In this document: in pieces, positions 33,761-49,791 of the stretch
How positions within the stretch are numbered: position 1 is the stretch's first letter
Layout of the letters: each line of letters starts with the position of its first letter
NCBI GenBank assembly: GCA_963854835.1
Contig: OY978525.1
Location: forward strand, 46,893,196 to 46,957,195
DNA from: Megamerina dolium
Lineage: Eukaryota; Arthropoda; Insecta; Diptera; Megamerinidae
Reading direction: 5' to 3'
Length of the DNA: 64,000 nt
Position numbers and translations under genes: made by a program
Notes under the pieces: model-generated
Database searches by the model: none
Seen by the model: the letters and a program-made list of their open reading frames with translations, nothing else
Told to the model about the DNA's origin: nothing

Positions 33761-35075
33761 CTTAGTAGGGACATAAATACTGTTACACACATTTTATGCT
33801 ATAAAATTAAAAATAATGAATGTTTTTGGACCAATTTTTTTTTACATATTTATTGATATATATTGTATACAAAAAAGCAGTATTCATTCGAAATGCCCGC
33901 CTTTGGCCTTCACGCACGCCTTAAGTCGGACTGGCCAATCATCAATAGCCGCACGCACCTCCTCCATTGGGAAATTGGCCACAGCACGAATCAAAGCTGT
34001 CTTAAGAGAATCAATGTTGGGGTATCTTTTGTGGCAAACCATGTCCTCTAAAACTGTCCACAATTTGTAATCCAGCGGGTTCAAATCCGGACTGCCAGAG
34101 GGCCACTCTTCAGAGGAAATGAATGCTGGTAAATTGTTTTGGAGCCAGATTTGGGTCGTTTTAGCTTTATGGGCCGGCGCAGAGTCTTGCTGGAAAGTCC
34201 ATGATTGGTTTTGGAACATGGAATGGTTAAGTGGTCTTACAACAGCTTCCAAAACGGTTTCTTGGTAAACTTTGGCCGATGTTTTGACCCCTTGTTCGCA
34301 AAAATGCAAGTCAGTTACCCCATCATAAGAGACACCCCACCAAACCATGACTGAAGCTGGGTGATGACCTTTTTCGACCCGTTGAATCAGTTCAGATGCT
34401 TCCTTAGATGACCGTGCATACACCCTATCATTTTGTTTATTAAATTTTTCCTGCACGGTAAAAATTTTTTCATCGGTAAACAAGATTTTTCTGTGCAAGT
34501 TATCAGCGTGCTTCACCAAAAGAAGTTTGCATTTTACCACCCTATTTTCTTTCAAAGCTGCAGTCAACAAATGTCCGGTACGGCGTTTGAAAGCCCCAAG
34601 TCCCAAGTCTTTTTTAATAATTCGACTCATGGACTTTTGCGAAACATTCATCTCCCGGGCCGTGATTTTCTGTTTTCGGAGCGGATTTCGCAGAATTCTT
34701 GATTTGACAGCTTTGATGACTTGCGGCGTTCGAACTGTGCGTGGACGGCCCGACCGGTCGCGGTCTTTAACATCCCCAGTCGCCTCAAACAGTTTTATGC
34801 ACCGGTAGACGAACATGCGACTAATGCCGAGCGGACGGAGCGTTTTGAAAATATCACCTTTTTTCATTTCACACTTAAAAAGCGCTATAACAGCGATACG
34901 GTTTTCATTATCTGACCATTTCATGTTGAAAACTCACACAATTTAGAATTCCCTATACAGACTAACGCTTTAAAGGTTATATTTTATAAATCATATGAGA
35001 ATTATGTGGTATGCTCAATTCTTCTATTGAAATGCGTGTGTTTAATGTTGTAACAGTATTTATGTCCCTACTAAG
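33761..35075 (-). mobile_element. Complete DD37D (maT-like) Tc1/mariner transposon
   Basis: 1,315 bp with 27-bp perfect inverted ends (CTTAGTAGGGACATAAATAC...) flanked by TA, inserted in a (TA)n array. It contains one uninterrupted transposase frame on the minus strand. Length, ends and open frame fit a recently active, possibly autonomous element. Confidence 0.88.
33884..34924 (-). CDS. DD37D (maT-like) transposase, intact frame
   Basis: 346 codons from an ATG (Met-Lys-Trp-Ser-Asp) to a stop, about the usual length of the family. Residues 1-120 form paired helix-turn-helix DNA-binding motifs (Ile-Phe-Lys-Thr-Leu-Arg-Pro-Leu; Arg-Met-Phe-Val-Tyr-Arg-Cys-Ile), with a basic linker Arg-Ser-Gly-Arg-Pro-Arg. 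The catalytic triad is present: Asp in Leu-Phe-Thr-Asp-Glu-Lys, Asp in Gln-Gln-Asp-Ser-Ala-Pro-Ala-His, and Asp in Pro-Asp-Leu-Asn-Pro-Leu-Asp-Tyr with 37 residues between the last two. That spacing separates it from mariner (34) and from Tc1 (third residue Glu). Enzymes of this group cut at the inverted ends and insert at TA. No damage is visible; activity itself is not shown. Confidence 0.9.
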   Translation of the reverse strand: MKWSDNENRIAVIALFKCEMKKGDIFKTLRPLGISRMFVYRCIKLFEATGDVKDRDRSGRPRTVRTPQVIKAVKSRILRNPLRKQKITAREMNVSQKSMSRIIKKDLGLGAFKRRTGHLLTAALKENRVVKCKLLLVKHADNLHRKILFTDEKIFTVQEKFNKQNDRVYARSSKEASELIQRVEKGHHPASVMVWWGVSYDGVTDLHFCEQGVKTSAKVYQETVLEAVVRPLNHSMFQNQSWTFQQDSAPAHKAKTTQIWLQNNLPAFISSEEWPSGSPDLNPLDYKLWTVLEDMVCHKRYPNIDSLKTALIRAVANFPMEEVRAAIDDWPVRLKACVKAKGGHFE

Positions 35076-37320
<2,245 letters not shown>

Positions 37321-37367
37321 GTATATATAGATGTGTGTAGATATATATATATGTGTATATATATGGG

Positions 37368-37434
<67 letters not shown>
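37321..37434. repeat. (TA)n microsatellite between tail-to-tail RTE copies
   Basis: About 110 bp with a few TATGTG interruptions near its left end. Confidence 0.95.
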
Positions 37435-37436
<2 letters not shown>

Positions 37437-37913
37437 TTACTTACTTACTTATGTGGCCATAACAACCGAATATCGATTTAGGCCGAAAATAACATGCTTC
37501 GCCAGCCATCTCTGTTCTTTGCTAGCTGGCGCCAGTTAGAAATCCCAAGCGCCGTCAGGTTCTCCAGTACTTGGTCTTTCCACCGGAGGTTTGGTCTTCC
37601 TCTTTTGCGTCGTCCTCCAGCGGGTTCCGAATATAACACCTTCTTAGCTGGAGCGTGTTCTTCCATTCGTTCGACATGACCTAGCCAGCGCAGCCGCTGG
37701 ATTTTGATGCGCTTTACTATGTCAATATCGGCATACAGCTCGTACAGCTCATCGTTGTACCTTATTCGGTACTCGCCACCAACGCAAATAGGTCCAAAGA
37801 TCTTGCGTAGGACTTTTCTCTCGAAAACTCCAAGTATTCGCTCATCCGAGGTGGAAATTGTCCAGGCTTCAGCGCCATATGTTAGGACAGGCATGATGAG
37901 AGACTTGTAGAGT
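37435..37913 (-). pseudogene. RTE-like copy C, 3' fragment
   Basis: The frame 37894-37478 (138 codons) matches the C-terminus of copy B with about ten substitutions and ends with the same 3' tail, here (AAGT)4. It begins at CACTCTAC, directly next to a (TA)n array. It forms an inverted repeat with 36847-37318. Confidence 0.88.
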
Positions 37914-37914
37914 G

Positions 37915-37947
<33 letters not shown>

Positions 37948-37952
37948 TATAT

Positions 37953-38040
<88 letters not shown>
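37914..38040. repeat. (TA)n microsatellite at the left edge of the palindrome
   Basis: About 127 bp; the palindrome arm begins at the next base. Confidence 0.95.
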
Positions 38041-38045
<5 letters not shown>

Positions 38046-38719
38046 TGACTCTTTTTGCGTCACTTGTTTTGGATATTCATATTCGTCTGCTTTTAGAAAT
38101 TTCAATTTGAATGTTTTCAGTGATAGCTGCTTGAATTGGAGTTTCGTAATATTCTATTACAATATTTTAATCCTTATTGCCAATAACACAAGTTTAAACT
38201 TGTCTATTTTCTGGAGACGAAGGTCCTCTGAAACGCTTTATCACTTTGCTCTGCAGCCATTCTGTAGCAATGCACTTAATAATTTCTTTAATTATGTATA
38301 TATTCAAAAAATTTCACATATACACTTACATTAAAATTTATTTATATTTTACTAACCTTTTGCAAGCCAATTTATCAATTTAACCTGCCCTGAGTAGATA
38401 ACTCAGGGGTAAAACATAACTTTACATTTTGCAAGTTGACCTATGTAGACTTAATCAATCATATTTCATGTTTCTGTAAATAGTTAGTATAATTATATTT
38501 TTTGCCTTATTCATATTTCTATTCTTAAAATGCATCAAATCAAATGATAAAAAAATATTATAATTACACTAAGTGCATACAAAAACATGAAATGAAATTG
38601 ATTAATTTGAAATATAGGGTTGTTTAGTATGAAATGGTACAATGGGAAATGGAAATTCAACCGATTTTTTTTCTGTCTATAGTATTTATTTTTAATCGAA
38701 GTTGACCAATCTCGGATGT

Positions 38720-39290
38720 TTAATCGCAAGATTCCGCATCATTTCGTCCAGTTGCAGACCACCAAACAGTCACCATTAGCTTTTCCTGGTGGATATTTCG
38801 TTTCGGTTTCGGTGCTTCATCTCGATCCAGCTGCTGCGATGAACGCTTTCGATTGTCGTAAATCATCCATTTCTCATCACACGTAACAATTCGATTCAAA
38901 AGTGGTTCGTTTTTGTTACGAGCAAGGAGCGAAAGGCAAGCTTCGACGCTATAGCGTTTTTGGTCATTGTTCAATTCGTGTGGTACCCACTTGTTAAGCT
39001 TTTCCACCTTGCCGATTTGAGCCAAATGGGTTAGCATTGTTTGCTTGGACAGCTCAACGATAAATCATGTGCACTTTGGGCCGGATTCGATTCAATTTTG
39101 GCTTTCAGTACGTCGTTAAGCACCTTCGTCTCAGGTCGTCCACATGGTTCATTGGTCAGATCGAAGAATGGGATACTATCTGCTTTGAAGTTTCGTCAGT
39201 GCCAAACACAGCGTTTTAATATCCCGAGCTATTTCCGCCACTTTGGTTCCTCGGTGGAACTCGTACTTTATCAAAGTAAAAAATAAATAA
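38720..39290 (-). pseudogene. Mariner transposase fragment (left arm)
   Basis: Minus strand: a degraded N-terminal helix-turn-helix region (from 39286) with stops, then 105 open codons (39037-38720) carrying the mariner signature Trp-Val-Pro-His-Glu-Leu and the first catalytic Asp in Cys-Asp-Glu-Lys-Trp. The C-terminal half with the other two Asp residues is missing. Confidence 0.82.
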
Positions 39291-39298
39291 AAATTTTA

Positions 39299-40122
39299 GT
39301 GTTTTTTAAGAGCTTGAGAATTTTGAACCAAAAAAAAAATATTGGAATATAATTTTTTTTATTTTAATCTGTTATATAATTTCTTGCCATTTATTTCTTA
39401 AATACGGGCATATGACTACCACAGCTACGAGATACATGGTTCGTTCGATCAGTCCAATTTTTGACCATTCTGGCCGTATTTCATCAATGGTGACTTGAAT
39501 ACTGGGTTTCAGCGCTTCAAAAGTTGCTGGTTTGTCAGCACAAACCAATGATGTAACATAGCCCCATCAAAAGTATCCTAGAGGCGTTAAATCGCACGAA
39601 CGAGGAGGTCAATTAACAGGACTTTCTCTGGAAAGAGAATTTTCGCCAAATTGATTCTTGCACGCGCTGTATGGCATGAAGCCCCATTAGTCAGCATGGT
39701 CGTCATTCACCATAGCGGCAGCTCCTTCCGAAACAATTAAGGACCTATGATGCCGCTAGCGTGTAAACTAAACCAAGCAGTCAATTTTAATGGAAGTAAT
39801 GGTGATTCAATGGCAGCTTGAGGATTGTCTTCGCTCCATATACGCCAATTTGCCAATTTTGTCAATTAACGGAACCGTTCAACCAGAAATGAGCTTCATC
39901 ACTAAACGCAATTTTTCGATAAAAACGCTCTATTAATTTCGCAATCTGAATTATTAAAAAAAAAGTTCACAATTCGCTAGCGTTGTTCTGGCGTTAGACG
40001 ATTCATGATGAAATGACAAATTATACTGAACAGAAATGTCAACACAGTTTGCAAATTTTCATCTGTCAAATCAGAAATATCCCTTTCGAAAGATCTGATG
40101 CAGCAAAAAAAACACCCTTTAT
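39299..40122 (-). pseudogene. DUF4817-type mariner-like remnant (left arm)
   Basis: Minus strand from 40122: the end AAAGGGTGTTTTTTTTGCTG, a start Met-Asn-Arg-Leu-Thr-Pro-Glu-Gln-Arg then stop, later Phe-Ser-Asp-Glu-Ala-His-Phe-Trp-Leu-Asn-Gly (first catalytic Asp) and Arg-Ile-Trp-Ser-Glu-Asp-Asn-Pro. The other end is CTCTTAAAAAACAC. Much of the DNA-binding part is deleted and the rest holds several stops. Confidence 0.75.
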
Positions 40123-40139
40123 ATTGGGTCGGTAACTAA

Positions 40140-40666
40140 TAGCTTAGACAGACGGCAGCCTAATTCCGGATTACTGAGTTAATTCGAATTAACTCGGACA
40201 TTAACTGCAGCTAATCCGCATAAACTCTATGAGTTAATTCTTAAAATACAAGAGGATTACGGCAATTTGCGATGGCAACACTGCTGAAAATTGTCTATTG
40301 TGAATTTTTCTCCATCCATTTTACAAAATATTAGGTGTGCGCTAACAAAAAACTTTCAACAATTGTTAACAGTTTTCAACATGAAAAGTGTTGGCGAACA
40401 AATAAATCCAGCTGTCAATTACGAACGTTGAATGTCAATTTACCAGTTCCTGATAATTTTCAGTTCACGTACTTCTTGTAGATTTTCTCATATCGAGAGT
40501 GATAGATGACAGAAATTGATAGTGATACTAATGTAAGTGAGCAGACCTAATAAAAACAGCAATCAGCCATTTAGTAAATCCGCAATACTGCCGTCTGTCA
40601 GGTTATTATTTCATTCGGATTAAGTGCGCCGGTAATCCGGAATTAGGCAGCCGTCTGTCTAGGCTA
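40140..40666. mobile_element. 527-bp MITE with ~33-bp inverted ends (left arm)
   Basis: Ends TAGCTTAGACAGACGGCAGC and the reverse complement of TAGCCTAGACAGACGGCTGC, flanked by TAACTAA on both sides (40133-40139, 40667-40673). No coding frame. The superfamily is unknown. Confidence 0.75.
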
Positions 40667-40799
40667 TAACTAAATGCCAATTTCACACATGGATGTTTCT
40701 GACTATACACATATTTTGGATACCTTTTATTAATATAATTTTTTTCTTTCTGACATTGGTTAGCTGTCACATTTCCCTTGCTTAAAAAGGAAATTGCAC

Positions 40800-41541
40800 A
40801 TATTTTTGTTTGGCCTTCGTCGTGTTGCTTATCAATACCGATTGCTCTCTGCTCCCGTTTTTAGCCAGTGTAATCTTCGGTTGTTCTCGTTTGTTTTGCG
40901 ACTCCAAGTTTGATTCCACTCTTTTCCAATAATGGCTATTGCAGGTGTAGTTATATCATGTTGTGCATATCGATATGCCCTGAGAGACATTAGTATATAC
41001 ACATCGCATTATTTTTGGTATTTATCTACAACCTTTCTCAAATATTCCTCTAAGGTAAGGTTAAACCGTTGCACCATGCCATCAGATTGTGGATGCAAAT
41101 GCGTTGTACCAGTTTTGTGTATACCCAACATACGGCATATCTCTTGGAATACGACTTATTCAAAATTACGACCTCGATCTGAGTGTAACTCCATCGGTAC
41201 ACCAAAACGAGGCACCAATTGGTTGACGAATACATCGGCTCTTCAGGCCATTTACTGAAAAAATCTATAAATACAAGAACATAATTGTTATGCCTTTGCT
41301 ATTGGACTTTCATTAGCCATTTCTTGCCAAACTGGACCTTATTCTTTATATTCCATAATCTATGCGAGATCTGGTTCGTTCTTGCGCTCGCTTGTAATTC
41401 ATATGTCGACAATATGCTCCTTGTTTTAACTCGAGAAAAATGTTTACGTTCCAATTTGCATGGACGACTAGATAGAGCATCTGCGTTACCATTTTATTTA
41501 CATCGTTTATACTTAATTGGATCTTCTAACTTATGTTTATA
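40800..41541 (-). pseudogene. Gypsy Pol remnant, related to G2 (left arm)
   Basis: Read on the minus strand it starts with Gly-Asn-Ala-Asp-Ala-Leu-Ser-Ser-Arg-Pro-Cys, the end of an RNase H domain, then the linker (Met-Glu-Tyr-Lys-Glu; Trp-Gln-Glu-Met-Ala-Asn-Glu-Ser-Pro) and parts of an integrase core similar to 53896-54774. Much of the zinc domain is deleted. It shows that a relative of G2 had RNase H before this linker. Confidence 0.75.
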
Positions 41542-42380
<839 letters not shown>

Positions 42381-42725
42381 TGGATACCTTAGCTCAGTGG
42401 TTAGTGTGTTCGCCTTCTGATCTGTAGGTCGTGATTCAATTCCCGGCTGATGCATAACAAATTTAATATCGATAAGATTTTTCTTTCGAACGGTACCCAC
42501 CTGTCGGAAAGCAATTGGCAATTCTTCCGACAGTAACAACTTGCCATGAAAAAGCTTCTAAAAGAACTCTGTGACAAAGCTCAGAAAAAGTGATGTCACA
42601 AGTGTTCTGCCGTTCGGAACCGGCTAAAATAAGTAGGTCCCTTCTAATATTGTCCAAAATTTAAGACGCACAACAGTAATGGAAGAGAAGCTCGGCCCTT
42701 TGGGGCTTTAAGTGCCACATATTTA
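42381..42725 (+). mobile_element. SINE copy in the palindrome centre
   Basis: Head TGGATACCTTAGCTCAGTGG, B-box region GATTCAATTCC, body and end AAGTGCCACATA. A 14-base block (CAATGAGC region) near the 3' end is missing against other copies. (TA)n arrays flank it on both sides. Confidence 0.85.
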
Positions 42726-42729
42726 TTTT

Positions 42730-43767
<1,038 letters not shown>

Positions 43768-43841
<74 letters not shown>

Positions 43842-43877
43842 ACATATATAATATATATATATAGATATATATATAAC

Positions 43878-43916
<39 letters not shown>

Positions 43917-43938
43917 TATATATAATATATATATATAC

Positions 43939-43971
<33 letters not shown>

Positions 43972-43984
43972 ACATATATATATA
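43768..43984. repeat. (TA)n microsatellite left of Tc1 copy 1
   Basis: About 217 bp of TA repeats with ACA and TAA variants. Confidence 0.95.
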
Positions 43985-45635
43985 CAGTGGCTCACAGCTT
44001 ATTTCGTACAGTGTATATATTTTTATGTACATGGCTGTAACATCGAAACTAAAAAACTTATCGATAAGTTTTGAATGTAGATGTCTGTGTATGTGTTTAG
44101 TAAACCTAATAAGAAAACGGGGAACCCCAAAAATTTTTCTTTTTGTTATGCAAGAGAGAAAAACTATTGATCAGCTGATTTTCAGCTCACATCTTATTTC
44201 GTACACAAACTTCAATGTAGGTAAGTTTCATTCTGCCGCGCAGTTACAAAGTTTTTTTGAATTGTATGAGTTTTTGGACCTTTTTAACTATTATAACAAT
44301 TTTTATTATTATTATTTTAAATAGTTAAAGTGCTGTAAATTAAACATTTAGCTTTATGGGTCATCGTACAACGATGGAACAGCGTAAACTGGTAATTAAC
44401 CATTTTAGGAAAGGTCAGAGTGTGCAAAAAATTGCTGAAATGACAAATTTAAGTGCCTCAACTGTCCAATACATCATTCAACGCTTCGTTCGCGAAAATC
44501 GGTTGGAGAACAAGGGCAGAGAAGCACCTAATAAGATTTTCAACGCATCAGACGAGCGTTATATTGTACGAAAAATTAAGAAAAATCCAAAGTTATCCGC
44601 TCCGAAGTTGGCTGCAGAGGTTCAGCGTGAAATAGGAAAATCATCCAGTGCTGAAACTGTCCGACGTGTGCTGCGCAATCATGACTTGAACGGTCGAGTA
44701 GCCCGAAAGAAACCATTCATTTCGAAAATGAATATACAACGCCGACTTGACTTCGCCAAAGAGCATATTATTAATACTCCTGCGTTCTGGAATACCGTTA
44801 TTTTCGCGGATGAGTCTAAGTTTAATATTTTTGGCTCGGACGGAATGTCATATGTTTGGCGTAAAGCTAATACCGAGCTAAACAAGGAGAACCTTAAGCC
44901 CACAGTGAAGCATGGTGGCGGTAGCGTGATGGTTTGGGCCTGTATGTCAGCAGCCGGAGTAGGTGAATTGGTTTTTATTGAGGGAACAATGGACAAAATG
45001 AAGTACCTCGAGATTCTGAAAAACAATTTACTTCAAAGTGCAGACAAACTGGGTTTGCGGGAAGAATTTCGGTATTACCAAGATAATGACCCTAAACATA
45101 AATCTGGGATTGTGCAATCTTGGCTTATTTGAACTGCTCACACTTGATGTCTCCACCACCACAGTCACCTGACATGAATGTGATTGAAAATCTTTAGTCT
45201 ATTTTGGACAATAAAATAAGAACACACAAGATTTCTAATAAGCAAGACCTAAAGAAGGTACTGATGGAGGAATGGAAAAAAATCACACCAGACATCACTC
45301 AAAAATTGCTGGATTCAATGCCAAGTAGACTCCAGGCTGTCATTAACGCTAAGGGATGTCATACTAAATATTAAAATAAACTTACTTTGTTTTTAGTTTG
45401 AACTTAAAGAGACTGTACGAAATAAGCTGTGACATGAATTTTCCTATTTTTTTCTTATTTTATTTTTTTATAGTGTCAAACACTAAAATTTTGAAAAAGT
45501 AAATTTTGGAAAATAAAAAACAAACCTTCCTTTCAAAAATGGCATTTATATTTTGTTCAAATTTTTGCTATATTAGGAATTACGACTGCAGCAATTTTTA
45601 AACTGTCACTGTACGAAATAAGCTGGGAGCCACTG
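43985..45635 (+). mobile_element. Tc1-like transposon, copy 1, with repeated subterminal signals
   Basis: 1,651 bp, inverted ends CAGTGGCTC(A/C)CAGCTTATTT, TA target. The word CTTATTTCGTAC occurs in the outer end and again ~210 bp inside each end (near 44190 and 45415), the IR/DR arrangement known from several Tc1 families. It lies between (TA)n arrays. Confidence 0.88.
44356..45374 (+). pseudogene. Tc1-like transposase with one frameshift and one stop
   Basis: 258 codons are open to 45132: Met-Gly-His-Arg-Thr-Thr start, two helix-turn-helix motifs (residues ~10-110), Gly-Arg-Val-Ala-Arg-Lys-Lys-Pro-Phe, first catalytic Asp in Phe-Ala-Asp-Glu-Ser-Lys, Gly-Gly-Gly-Ser-Val-Met-Val-Trp, second Asp in Tyr-Gln-Asp-Asn-Asp-Pro-Lys-His. 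A frameshift after Trp-Leu-Ile moves the rest to another frame, which reads Ser-Pro-Asp-Met-Asn-Val-Ile-Glu-Asn-Leu (the Glu of a DDE triad) and then TAG where Trp is usual. The reading resumes to a C-terminus near 45374. Both lesions recur in copy 2. Confidence 0.88.
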
Positions 45636-45654
45636 TATATATATATATATATAA

Positions 45655-45692
<38 letters not shown>

Positions 45693-45693
45693 A

Positions 45694-45788
<95 letters not shown>

Positions 45789-45808
45789 TATATAATATAT
45801 ATATATAC

Positions 45809-45880
<72 letters not shown>
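45636..45880. repeat. (TA)n microsatellite right of Tc1 copy 1
   Basis: About 245 bp of TA repeats; the right palindrome arm begins at its end. Confidence 0.95.
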
Positions 45881-45884
<4 letters not shown>

Positions 45885-46355
45885 GAGTTTTTAGGAACTT
45901 GCTTTTTGGCAACACTGTTTTTGGCAGCTCAGCTGTTTTCGTGTAACGTGTTACTGTCACACATGTTCACTTTGGTCTATAATTTAACCATGAATCGACT
46001 TACAAACGAACAACGCTTGCAGATTATTGAATTTCATCATCAAAATTCATGCTCGGTTCATTTATTCATTCACTTTATGATCAGTTTGGGCGACTAAATT
46101 TCGTACCAAATTTACATTTTTGGTTTTAAACCGCCAACACGCATACGTAGAGTGCGGACAGAGGAAAATTTCGCAGCTGTATCCGCAGTGTATGAACCAT
46201 TTGGGGGGCAGCCGCAGTCAACATTTACATAAAATCATCTTTAAACATTAAATTATATAGGACGTTCTATCGATTCAAATAAAGATTTCATATATTTCTC
46301 TAAATTTTATGTTTTTTTTTAAATCAAATCCGAAGGCTCTTAAAAAATCGCCCTG
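45881..46355. mobile_element. Deletion derivative of a mariner-like element (right arm)
   Basis: Mirror copy of 41542-42019; the terminal CA at its outer end is replaced by the (TA)n array. Confidence 0.7.
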
Positions 46356-47300
46356 TATAAACATAAGTTAGAAGTTCCAATTAAGTATAAACGATGTAAA
46401 TAAAATGGTAACGCAGATGCTCTATCCATGCAAATTGGAACGTAAACATTTTTCTCGAGTTAAAACAAGGAGCATATTGTCGACATATGAATTACAAGCG
46501 AGTGCAAGAACGAACCAGATCTCGCATAGATTATGGAATATAAAGAATAAGGTCCAGTTTGGCAAGAAATGGCTAATGAAAGTCCAATAGCAAAGGCATA
46601 CTGGCCACAATAGCAAAGCCTGCATTTAGAAGATGCATATCTATACATGAATAACAATTATGTTCTTATATTTATAGATTACTTCAGTAAATGTATTCCG
46701 ATGTATTCGTCAACCAATTGGTGCCTCGTTTTGGTGTACCGATGGAGTTACACTCAGATCGAGGTCGTAATTTTGAATAAGTCGTATTCCAAGAGATATG
46801 CCGTATGTTGGGTATACACAAAACTAGTACAACGCATTTGCATCCACAATCTGATGGCATGGTGCAACGGTTTAACCTTACCTTAGAGGAATATTTGAGA
46901 AAGGTTGTAGATAAATACCAAAAATAATGCGATGTGTATATACTAATGTCTCTCAGGGCATATCGATATGCACAACATGATATAACTACACCTGCAATAG
47001 CCATTATTGGAAAAGAGTGGAATCAAACTTGGAGTCGCAAAACAAACGAGAACAACCGAAGATTACACTGGCTAAAAACGGGAGCAGAGAGCAATCGGTA
47101 TTGATAAGCAACACGACGAAGGCCAGGTATGATTTGAGAAGCAGAGCTTGAAGTGCCGATTAGCTGATTAGCAACGAAAGAAAATCCTGTCGCCTAACCT
47201 ACAGACTCATTAGGAAGGACCATATGAGATTATTTGCCGATGTTTTCATACACAAATTGACCCCAAACTACCATCTTCAAACAAAAATATGTGCAATTTC
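46356..47300 (+). pseudogene. Gypsy Pol remnant, related to G2 (right arm)
   Basis: Mirror of 40800-41541. It keeps about 150 bp lost from the left arm (47130-47280), which still matches the G2 integrase C-terminal part (Ala-Arg-Tyr-Asp-Leu; a region like Leu-Gln-Thr-His). Stops and frameshifts are numerous. Confidence 0.75.
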
Positions 47301-47423
47301 CTTTTTAAGCAAGGGAAATGTGACAGCTAACCAATGTCAGAAAGAAAAAAATTATATTAATAAAAGGTATCCAAAATATGTGTATAGTCAGAAACATCCA
47401 TGTGTGAAATTGGCATTTAGTTA

Positions 47424-47950
47424 TAGCCTAGACAGACGGCTGCCTAATTCCGGATTACCGGCGCACTTAATCCGAATGAAATAATAACCTGACAGACGGC
47501 AGTATTGCGGATTTACTAAATGGCTGATTGCTGTTTTATTAGGTCTGCTCACTTACATTAGTATCACTATCAATTTCTGTCATCTATCACTCTCGATATG
47601 AGAAAATCTACAAGAAGTACGTGAACTGAAAATTATCAGGAACTGGTAAATTGACATTCAACGTTCGTAATTGACAGCTGGATTTATTTGTTCGCCAACA
47701 CTTTTCATGTTGAAAACTGTTAACAATTGTTGAAAGTTTTTTGTTAGCGCACACCTAATATTTTGTAAAATGGATGGAGAAAAATTCACAATAGACAATT
47801 TTCAGCAGTGTTGCCATCGCAAATTGCCGTAATCCTCTTGTATTTTAAGAATTAACTCATAGAGTTTATGCGGATTAGCTGCAGTTAATGTCCGAGTTAA
47901 TTCGAATTAACTCAGTAATCCGGAATTAGGCTGCCGTCTGTCTAAGCTAT
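47424..47950. mobile_element. 527-bp MITE (right arm)
   Basis: Mirror copy of 40140-40666 with the same TAACTAA flanks in reverse complement. Confidence 0.75.
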
Positions 47951-47966
47951 TAGTTACCGACCCAAT

Positions 47967-48790
47967 ATAAAGGGTGTTTTTTTTGCTGCATCAGATCTTT
48001 CGAAAGGGATATTTCTGATTTGACAGATGAAAATTTGCAAACTGTGTTGACATTTCTGTTCAGTATAATTTGTCATTTCATCATGAATCGTCTAACGCCA
48101 GAACAACGCTAGCGAATTGTGAACTTTTTTTTTAATAATTCAGATTGCGAAATTAATAGAGCGTTTTTATCGAAAAATTGCGTTTAGTGATGAAGCTCAT
48201 TTCTGGTTGAACGGTTCCGTTAATTGACAAAATTGGCAAATTGGCGTATATGGAGCGAAGACAATCCTCAAGCTGCCATTGAATCACCATTACTTCCATT
48301 AAAATTGACTGCTTGGTTTAGTTTACACGCTAGCGGCATCATAGGTCCTTAATTGTTTCGGAAGGAGCTGCCGCTATGGTGAATGACGACCATGCTGACT
48401 AATGGGGCTTCATGCCATACAGCGCGTGCAAGAATCAATTTGGCGAAAATTCTCTTTCCAGAGAAAGTCCTGTTAATTGACCTCCTCGTTCGTGCGATTT
48501 AACGCCTCTAGGATACTTTTGATGGGGCTATGTTACATCATTGGTTTGTGCTGACAAACCAGCAACTTTTGAAGCGCTGAAACCCAGTATTCAAGTCACC
48601 ATTGATGAAATACGGCCAGAATGGTCAAAAATTGGACTGATCGAACGAACCATGTATCTCGTAGCTGTGGTAGTCATATGCCCGTATTTAAGAAATAAAT
48701 GGCAAGAAATTATATAACAGATTAAAATAAAAAAAATTATATTCCAATATTTTTTTTTTGGTTCAAAATTCTCAAGCTCTTAAAAAACAC
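47967..48790 (+). pseudogene. DUF4817-type mariner-like remnant (right arm)
   Basis: Mirror copy of 39299-40122 with the same internal deletion and stops. Confidence 0.75.
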
Positions 48791-48802
48791 TAAAATTTTT
48801 AT

Positions 48803-49369
48803 TTATTTTTTACTTTGATAAAGTACGAGTTCCACCGAGGAACCAAAGTGGCGGAAATAGCTCGGGATATTAAAACGCTGTGTTTGGCACTGACGAAACT
48901 TCAAAGCAGATAGTATCCCATTCTTCGATCTGACCAATGAACCATGTGGACGACCTGAGACGAAGGTGCTTAACGACGTACTGAAAGCCAAAATTGAATC
49001 GAATCCGGCCCAAAGTGCACATGATTTATCGTTGAGCTGTCCAAGCAAACAATGCTAACCCATTTGGCTCAAATCGGCAAGGTGGAAAAGCTTAACAAGT
49101 GGGTACCACACGAATTGAACAATGACCAAAAACGCTATAGCGTCGAAGCTTGCCTTTCGCTCCTTGCTCGTAACAAAAACGAACCACTTTTGAATCGAAT
49201 TGTTACGTGTGATGAGAAATGGATGATTTACGACAATCGAAAGCGTTCATCGCAGCAGCTGGATCGAGATGAAGCACCGAAACCGAAACGAAATATCCAC
49301 CAGGAAAAGCTAATGGTGACTGTTTGGTGGTCTGCAACTGGACGAAATGATGCGGAATCTTGCGATTAA
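48803..49369 (+). pseudogene. Mariner transposase fragment (right arm)
   Basis: Mirror copy of 38720-39290. The 105-codon frame (49052-49369) with Trp-Val-Pro-His-Glu-Leu is identical in translation to its partner. Confidence 0.82.
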
Positions 49370-49791
49370 ACATCCGAGATTGGTCAACTTCGATTAAAAA
49401 TAAATACTATAGACAGAAAAAAAATCGGTTGAATTTCCATTTCCCATTGTACCATTTCATACTAAACAACCCTATATTTCAAATTAATCAATTTCATTTC
49501 ATGTTTTTGTATGCACTTAGTGTAATTATAATATTTTTTTATCATTTGATTTGATGCATTTTAAGAATAGAAATATGAATAAGGCAAAAAATATAATTAT
49601 ACTAACTATTTACAGAAACATGAAATATCATTGATTATGTCTACATAGGTCAACTTGCAAAATGTAAAGTTATGTTTTTACCCCTGAGTTATCTACTCAG
49701 GGCAAGTTAAATTGATAAATTGGCTTGCAAAAGGTTAGTAAAATATAAATAAATTTTAATGTAAGTGCATATGTGAAATTTTTTGAATATA
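49370..49791. other. Non-coding part of the right arm
   Basis: No gene recognised. Contains a short hairpin CCCTGAGT...ACTCAGGG near 49682. The same sequence is at 38300-38719. Confidence 0.5.

Noticed and set aside
44679..45026. 115-codon frame opposite the Tc1 transposase (also at 50400-50747)
   Set aside because: Antisense shadow of a conserved transposase frame.
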